From: Pseudomonadota bacterium
GTDB taxonomy: Bacteria; Pseudomonadota; Alphaproteobacteria; Rhizobiales; Aestuariivirgaceae
Length of the DNA: 10,067 bases
NCBI GenBank assembly: GCA_016522385.1
Contig: JAEKFU010000278.1
Location: 1 to 10,067 of the forward strand
Reading direction: 5' to 3'
The notes beneath the pieces are model-generated. The model was given only the letters and a program-made list of their open reading frames with translations, searched no databases and was not told the origin of the DNA. The translations under genes and the position numbers were made by a program. Of the stretch, positions 6,854-10,067 are shown piece after piece. Each line of letters starts with the position of its first letter. Position 1 is the stretch's first letter.

Positions 6854-8476
6854 TCATGCAAACAATCCGTGGATGAACCACTGCGGTTCCGGGGTGAGGG
6901 GGTCGCCGTAGAGACCTTCACGGTAGAGCCAATAGCGGCGGCCGGTGTCGTCTTCGACGATGTAGTAATCACGCAACCGCTCACGGCGTTTTGCCTGGAT
7001 ATGCCACCATTCCGGGGCGAGGCGCTCGGGTCCTTCGGCGCGGACCACGTGATGGGCGATATGACGCCAAGTGAAACGGACCGGGGGGCCGTCGGGGACC
7101 GTTGCAATGACGCGCACGCTTTCCGGCCGTTCCAGGAGGGTGATCGGGCGGACTGGGGTGTCATTGGCTGCATAGGTGTTGGTCGTCTGACCGAGCAGGT
7201 CGGGTTGGTCCGGTTCGGCGAAGCCGACTGGTGTGGGTTTTTGCGCCTGTTCGGGAATGTGGCTTGCCACAGGCATCAGACTGGTGAGAGCAGAACCGCC
7301 GGGGCGGTTGGCGATGCGGTCGGCCAGTTCGGCCAGGGCAGAGCCATCACGTAGCCGGCTGCCGGGGGTGAGACTCGACTGGGTCAGCTCAAGCGGGACA
7401 ACTTCATTAGCTTCGAGCGTGGCGGCATCGATGCCGAAGCCTGCATCAATCGTGTCGAGTTTGAATTCGAACAGCCGGGCGATATGGTGGGCATCGCGGC
7501 TTGGTCGAGCCAGGCCGGTGGGTAGGATGATGCGCGAGCCATCGCTGCGGTAGAGTTTGCAGGTTACACGTAGCGCTCCATGGCCCGCGTCCTGAAGCCG
7601 GGTGCACAAGGCTTCGCTCAACCTTGCGATGATGGTTTTGATGCCGTTTGCTGATATTAGCGGTTCAAGCAGGGCATGACGGACGGTAAAGACCGGTGGG
7701 TGGGTGAGCGGATCAAGAGGATGGTCGGCAAGGCCCAAGGCTTGGTCGAGCTGGACAACAATCTCCTCAATATTGTTTGACCGGCACCGGCTTGCTTTCG
7801 TTTTGCTTTTTTCGAAACTACGGAACCGCCGGGCGAGCGATGCACGGGGGATATCATAGAGCTGGCCGATGGATTTCAGACCAAGGCGACGCAAGGTGTG
7901 GCAGGTTTTACCGTCAAGGCCCAATGCCTCGACGGGCAGGGGTTTGAGAACATTGCGTTCATCATTTTCAGGCGCGATAGGGGTATCAGGCGCAAACCGG
8001 GCCAGGGCCCAGGCGGCCTTTTGAGTGCCGGCAAGACCGGGGTGAACGGTAAAGCCGAGTTTTTTGAAGCGGTCCTTGATATCAGCGAGCATCATGTCTT
8101 CGCCGCCGAACAGATGGGCGATGCCGGTGATGTCGAGCAACAAGCCGTTTGGGACATCCATGGCAATCCAGGGACTCCAGCGCTCGGTCCAACGGGCGAG
8201 CTGCAACAGCATGGCGAGATCGGCCGATTTGTCATGCAGGCTGGAGGCAAGATGGGGCACCTTCGCGCGGGCATCGGTGAGGCGTTCGCCGATGGCGAGA
8301 CCGTGGGTGCGGGCGGCTTCATCAAGGGCAGCGAGCCGCAAACCCTTGGAGCTGGTTTTGACCAGGACGAAGGGTTGATCCGGTTCATAGGGCAATGGCG
8401 ATCGGGCCTGTTTGAGAGCGTAGATCAACCGCTCGATGGGAAAGTGTGGAAGCCAGAGAGAAAGAATACGTCGCAT
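6854..8476 (-). CDS. imuB: ImuB, Y-family polymerase-like mutasome subunit
   Basis: A 540-residue non-catalytic relative of Y-family DNA polymerases. In the ImuA-ImuB-DnaE2 mutasome it bridges the error-prone polymerase DnaE2 and the sliding clamp during SOS mutagenesis. The N terminus RRILSLWLPHFPIERL aligns with the Y-polymerase start but lacks the metal-binding aspartate. The SxDE catalytic motif is replaced by DVPNG just before LLLDITGIAHLFGGED (112-127), so it should be inactive. A helix-hairpin-helix stretch follows (ALGLDGKTCHTLRRLGLKSI). QPDLL at 424-428 resembles a beta-clamp-binding motif. The C-terminal tail RDYYIVEDDTGRRYWLYREG is typical of ImuB. Residues about 219-238 (SFEKSKTKASRCRSN and flanks) look like an insertion where relatives pass directly from ARRF to LDQALG. 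The start ATG 8476 lies inside imuA, so the two overlap by 92 bases and are co-transcribed. Confidence 0.93.
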   Translation of the reverse strand: MRRILSLWLPHFPIERLIYALKQARSPLPYEPDQPFVLVKTSSKGLRLAALDEAARTHGLAIGERLTDARAKVPHLASSLHDKSADLAMLLQLARWTERWSPWIAMDVPNGLLLDITGIAHLFGGEDMMLADIKDRFKKLGFTVHPGLAGTQKAAWALARFAPDTPIAPENDERNVLKPLPVEALGLDGKTCHTLRRLGLKSIGQLYDIPRASLARRFRSFEKSKTKASRCRSNNIEEIVVQLDQALGLADHPLDPLTHPPVFTVRHALLEPLISANGIKTIIARLSEALCTRLQDAGHGALRVTCKLYRSDGSRIILPTGLARPSRDAHHIARLFEFKLDTIDAGFGIDAATLEANEVVPLELTQSSLTPGSRLRDGSALAELADRIANRPGGSALTSLMPVASHIPEQAQKPTPVGFAEPDQPDLLGQTTNTYAANDTPVRPITLLERPESVRVIATVPDGPPVRFTWRHIAHHVVRAEGPERLAPEWWHIQAKRRERLRDYYIVEDDTGRRYWLYREGLYGDPLTPEPQWFIHGLFA

Positions 8477-9293
8477 GATGCCATACCATTGACCATTTAC
8501 CGGGTTTGCCTCCCCGGCAGCGGGAAAGCTCGATGTTCCAGGCGGGCAGGCCTGGGGCGGTTTTATCGAACGGCGGCGGAATTGAAGGTGCGGCGCTCAC
8601 CTGCCAACGGGTGCGGGCACTGCTGGTTTGCGCCACCGGTTTGCCGGCGACAAGCAGTACAGGTGTATTGATCTGACCTGCCGCTAACGTAAGACGACGC
8701 GTGGCGGTCAGGTCGCAGACTGCGGCATCCATATCAGCAATGATGGCGGCCAGGGTGCCTGATTTGAGCGCTTCTTCAACGGTCCATAAAAGCGTGCGGG
8801 ATTTGCTGAGACTAACGGTCAGCAGCCGATCACGCGCCAGCCCCAATGTCTCTAAACCGTTTACGTAGAGCTGACCGAATTCAGACGCTTCACTCGATTG
8901 GCGGCACCATAGAACCGGGCGCGGGTCATGAGGGCGGCTCCCCAACAAGCGTATGGTGAGAGCCACAGCAAAGCCCATTGCCGCCGGCATCTCGCCATAG
9001 TTCGCCCCGGCAATTTCATGCACGGCGCCGGTGCCGAGCTGGTGGCCCGGCAAATGCTGGTCGATCTCGGCAAGATCAAAGCACCAGGGCGCGTGCTGAT
9101 GACAAGTCATGCTTGGCGATGCATTGTCTGCATTAAACTGTGGATCCTTATGCTCGATCCGGGCGATTTTCTTGCGCAGTGCTTCAAGCAAGTGCCGGCT
9201 AGTCCGCGGTAGCGTGGCGCGAGGTGCTTGATCGGGCCCGGAAAAGGCGTAAACCTGCCCGTTCACCGCCGTGATTTCCCTCAGGGGTATCAT
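8385..9293 (-). CDS. imuA: ImuA, RecA/SulA-like mutasome protein
   Basis: A 302-residue member of the ImuA family, a RecA-fold protein first described as SulA-like, acting with ImuB in translesion synthesis and damage-induced mutagenesis. The N-terminal 85 residues are variable. The core begins GTGAVHEIAGANYGEMPAA (87-105), where a Walker A would be in RecA; no GKT/GKS is present, so ATP binding is probably lost or altered. VLWCRQSSEASEFGQLYVNGL (127-147) and a Walker-B-like AAIIADMDA (182-190) follow. The C-terminal PAWNIELSRCRGGKPGKW (250-267) is highly typical. ATG 9293 is supported by AGG 7 bases upstream. It is the first gene of the imuAB operon, with a LexA box immediately upstream. A function in ordinary recombination is unlikely given this pairing. 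Confidence 0.92.
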   Translation of the reverse strand: MIPLREITAVNGQVYAFSGPDQAPRATLPRTSRHLLEALRKKIARIEHKDPQFNADNASPSMTCHQHAPWCFDLAEIDQHLPGHQLGTGAVHEIAGANYGEMPAAMGFAVALTIRLLGSRPHDPRPVLWCRQSSEASEFGQLYVNGLETLGLARDRLLTVSLSKSRTLLWTVEEALKSGTLAAIIADMDAAVCDLTATRRLTLAAGQINTPVLLVAGKPVAQTSSARTRWQVSAAPSIPPPFDKTAPGLPAWNIELSRCRGGKPGKWSMVWHHATYSFSLASTLSHRAVDLRSQTGPIAIAL

Positions 9294-9311
9294 GAAGTCG
9301 CCTATCTATTT

Positions 9312-9326
9312 GTTCCCTTTTTGTTC
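9312..9326 (-). promoter_or_regulatory. LexA-binding SOS box upstream of imuA
   Basis: GTTCCCTTTTTGTTC is an exact match to the alphaproteobacterial LexA operator, GTTC-N7-GTTC. It lies 18 bases upstream of the imuA start codon. Binding of LexA here would repress imuAB until DNA damage. The match is exact and the gene is a known SOS target, so the call is strong. Confidence 0.85.
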
Positions 9327-9351
9327 TATTAATTGTCACTAGGAGAGGCAA
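9323..9351 (-). promoter_or_regulatory. Candidate imuA promoter overlapping the LexA box
   Basis: On the minus strand TTGCCT (9351-9346) and TAGAAC (9328-9323) each match the sigma-70 boxes at 4 of 6 positions with a 17-base spacer. The -10 box overlaps one half-site of the LexA operator, which would explain repression by occlusion. Both hexamers are weak. Confidence 0.35.
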
Positions 9352-9357
9352 GCGGGA

Positions 9358-9386
9358 TTGTTAAAATGCACTGCGGCAAACATAAG
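9358..9386 (+). promoter_or_regulatory. Candidate promoter of the DUF302 gene
   Basis: TTGTTA (9358-9363) and CATAAG (9381-9386) are 4-of-6 matches to the sigma-70 hexamers separated by exactly 17 bases. Transcription would start near 9393, about 52 bases before ATG 9445. Divergent from the imuA promoter, which lies about 10-30 bases away. Confidence 0.3.
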
Positions 9387-9444
9387 CTTGAAGACTTGGG
9401 CAAGCTGTATCATTTTAGAAGCACGCGTCCAGGGAGAGACATTT

Positions 9445-9900
9445 ATGAAAAAGTTCATTGCGATCATTGCTGTTGTCATCGGGCTTGCCGTCCCCAATGA
9501 GGTGATGGCTGGCGGCATGTTGAAGATGGAAAGTCCTTATACCGTAAAGGTCACACTGGATCGGCTGGTTGGTGTCATGGAACCGAAGGGCATCAAGATT
9601 TTTGCTCGCATCGATCATACTGAGGGCGCCAAGTCGATCGGTGAAGATATGCCGCCGACCGAATTGATGCTGTTCGGCAATCCCAAACTGGGCACACCGC
9701 TGATGAAGCTCAACCGCGAAGTAGGGTTCGATCTGCCGATGCGGGCGCTCGCCTGGCAGGATGACGAAGGCAAAGTGTGGCTGGCAGTGACCAATCCGGC
9801 TGAACTCAACCAGACCTATGCCTTGGCCGGTGCAGATGGGCTGATCGACAAAATGAACGAGGCCATTAAGGCGTTCGCCGATGAGGCGCTCAAGCAGTAA
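9445..9900 (+). CDS. Secreted DUF302 domain protein
   Basis: A 151-residue protein with a clear Sec signal peptide, MKKFIAIIAVVIGLAVPNEVMA, probably cut after residue 22. The mature part is a single DUF302 domain, starting SPYTVKVTLDRLVGVMEPKG, continuing IFARIDHTEGAKSIGEDMPPTELMLFGNPKLGTPLMKLN, and ending with LPMRALAWQDDEGKVWLAVTNP. These match the family closely, including the FARIDH and LMLFGNPKxGTPLM blocks. The molecular function of DUF302 is not established; I infer a periplasmic location only. ATG 9445 is chosen over the in-frame upstream TTG 9358 because AGGGAGAG lies 8 bases before it and the signal peptide begins there. It is divergent from imuA and followed by another gene that may also be exported. 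Nothing indicates control by the adjacent LexA box, though the shared upstream region allows it. Confidence 0.88.
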   Translation: MKKFIAIIAVVIGLAVPNEVMAGGMLKMESPYTVKVTLDRLVGVMEPKGIKIFARIDHTEGAKSIGEDMPPTELMLFGNPKLGTPLMKLNREVGFDLPMRALAWQDDEGKVWLAVTNPAELNQTYALAGADGLIDKMNEAIKAFADEALKQ

Positions 9901-9903
9901 GGC

Positions 9904-9918
9904 CAGCAGGCCCTGCTG
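9904..9918 (+). terminator. Short hairpin after the DUF302 gene
   Basis: CAGCAGG and CCTGCTG are complementary around a single base, three bases past the stop codon. Only TT follows, so an intrinsic terminator is doubtful. Confidence 0.25.
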
Positions 9919-9922
9919 TTCA

Positions 9923-9994
9923 CGCAGCGATCACGTGCTGCCCACCAAGCGTTGATTTGTCATCAAAGAGCGCAGCGATCATGTTGTGCCCAGC
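9923..9994 (+). repeat. Imperfect 24-bp direct repeat
   Basis: The segments at 9923-9946 and 9971-9994 match at 20 of 24 positions, sharing CGCAGCGATCA and TGCCCA blocks, 48 bases apart. They sit between the DUF302 gene and the next gene start. They could be paired binding sites or a local duplication. Confidence 0.4.
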
Positions 9995-10030
9995 CTGTTC
10001 AACAGACCCCAACCGATGGAGACACCTCAA

Positions 10031-10067
10031 ATGCAACGCCTCAGCCTTGTCGCCGCCGTCACTGCAC
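10031..10067 (+). CDS. Start of an unidentified, probably exported protein (partial)
   Basis: An ATG at 10031 has GGAG at 10018-10021, 9 bases upstream, and opens a frame that runs off the end of the window. The 12 visible residues read MQRLSLVAAVTA: a basic residue followed by a hydrophobic run, as in a signal peptide. Nothing more can be said about function. Same strand as the DUF302 gene with about 130 bases between. Confidence 0.55.
   Translation, partial: MQRLSLVAAVTA

Noticed and set aside
6688..7173. An N-terminal extension of the MetF-like protein
   Set aside because: The frame stays open by chance through the end of imuB. The added residues are Ser/Pro/Arg-rich and unlike MetF, whose normal start matches ATG 6687.
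7898..8671. A 257-codon plus-strand frame across imuB and imuA
   Set aside because: It is antisense to two well-supported genes and its translation has no family resemblance.

Overview
The window looks like chromosome from a moderately GC-rich alphaproteobacterium. Three things point that way: a GTTC-N7-GTTC LexA box upstream of an imuA-imuB mutasome pair, a palindromic intergenic repeat of a kind common in alphaproteobacteria, and the mix of TRAP transporter, glutamine-synthetase-like and dehydrogenase genes. No rRNA, tRNA, CRISPR array or intact transposase gene was found.

Left part (1-4490, + strand). The window opens inside the 3' end of a TRAP-transporter solute-binding protein gene. 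A hairpin and a 30-bp palindromic repeat follow. Then come three tightly packed genes, each with its own Shine-Dalgarno: a glutamine-synthetase-family ligase (547-1914), an NAD(P)-dependent aldehyde dehydrogenase (1917-3311) and an iron-containing alcohol dehydrogenase (3333-4490). Ligase plus alcohol and aldehyde oxidation is the logic of a gamma-glutamylation route for an amine, most simply an amino alcohol such as ethanolamine: attach glutamate to the nitrogen, oxidise the alcohol to an aldehyde, then to an acid. The expected gamma-glutamyl hydrolase is not in the window. The imported substrate and the pathway are inferences.

Middle (4485-6687, - strand). An EamA/DMT-family permease converges on the alcohol dehydrogenase, and the two stop codons share the palindrome CTATAG. 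Upstream of the permease lies about 420 bp with no recognisable gene. It holds a pair of 24-bp inverted repeats 156 bp end to end, and on the minus strand a chain of two short reading frames leading into the permease start. Next is a stand-alone methylenetetrahydrofolate-reductase-family gene with its own candidate promoter.

Right part (6854-10067). imuB and imuA (- strand, overlapping by 92 bp) form an SOS-controlled mutagenic-repair operon with a LexA box 18 bp before the imuA start. The usual third member, dnaE2, does not follow imuB here. Divergently from imuA there is a secreted DUF302 protein gene. The last 37 bases hold the start of another gene with a signal-peptide-like N terminus.
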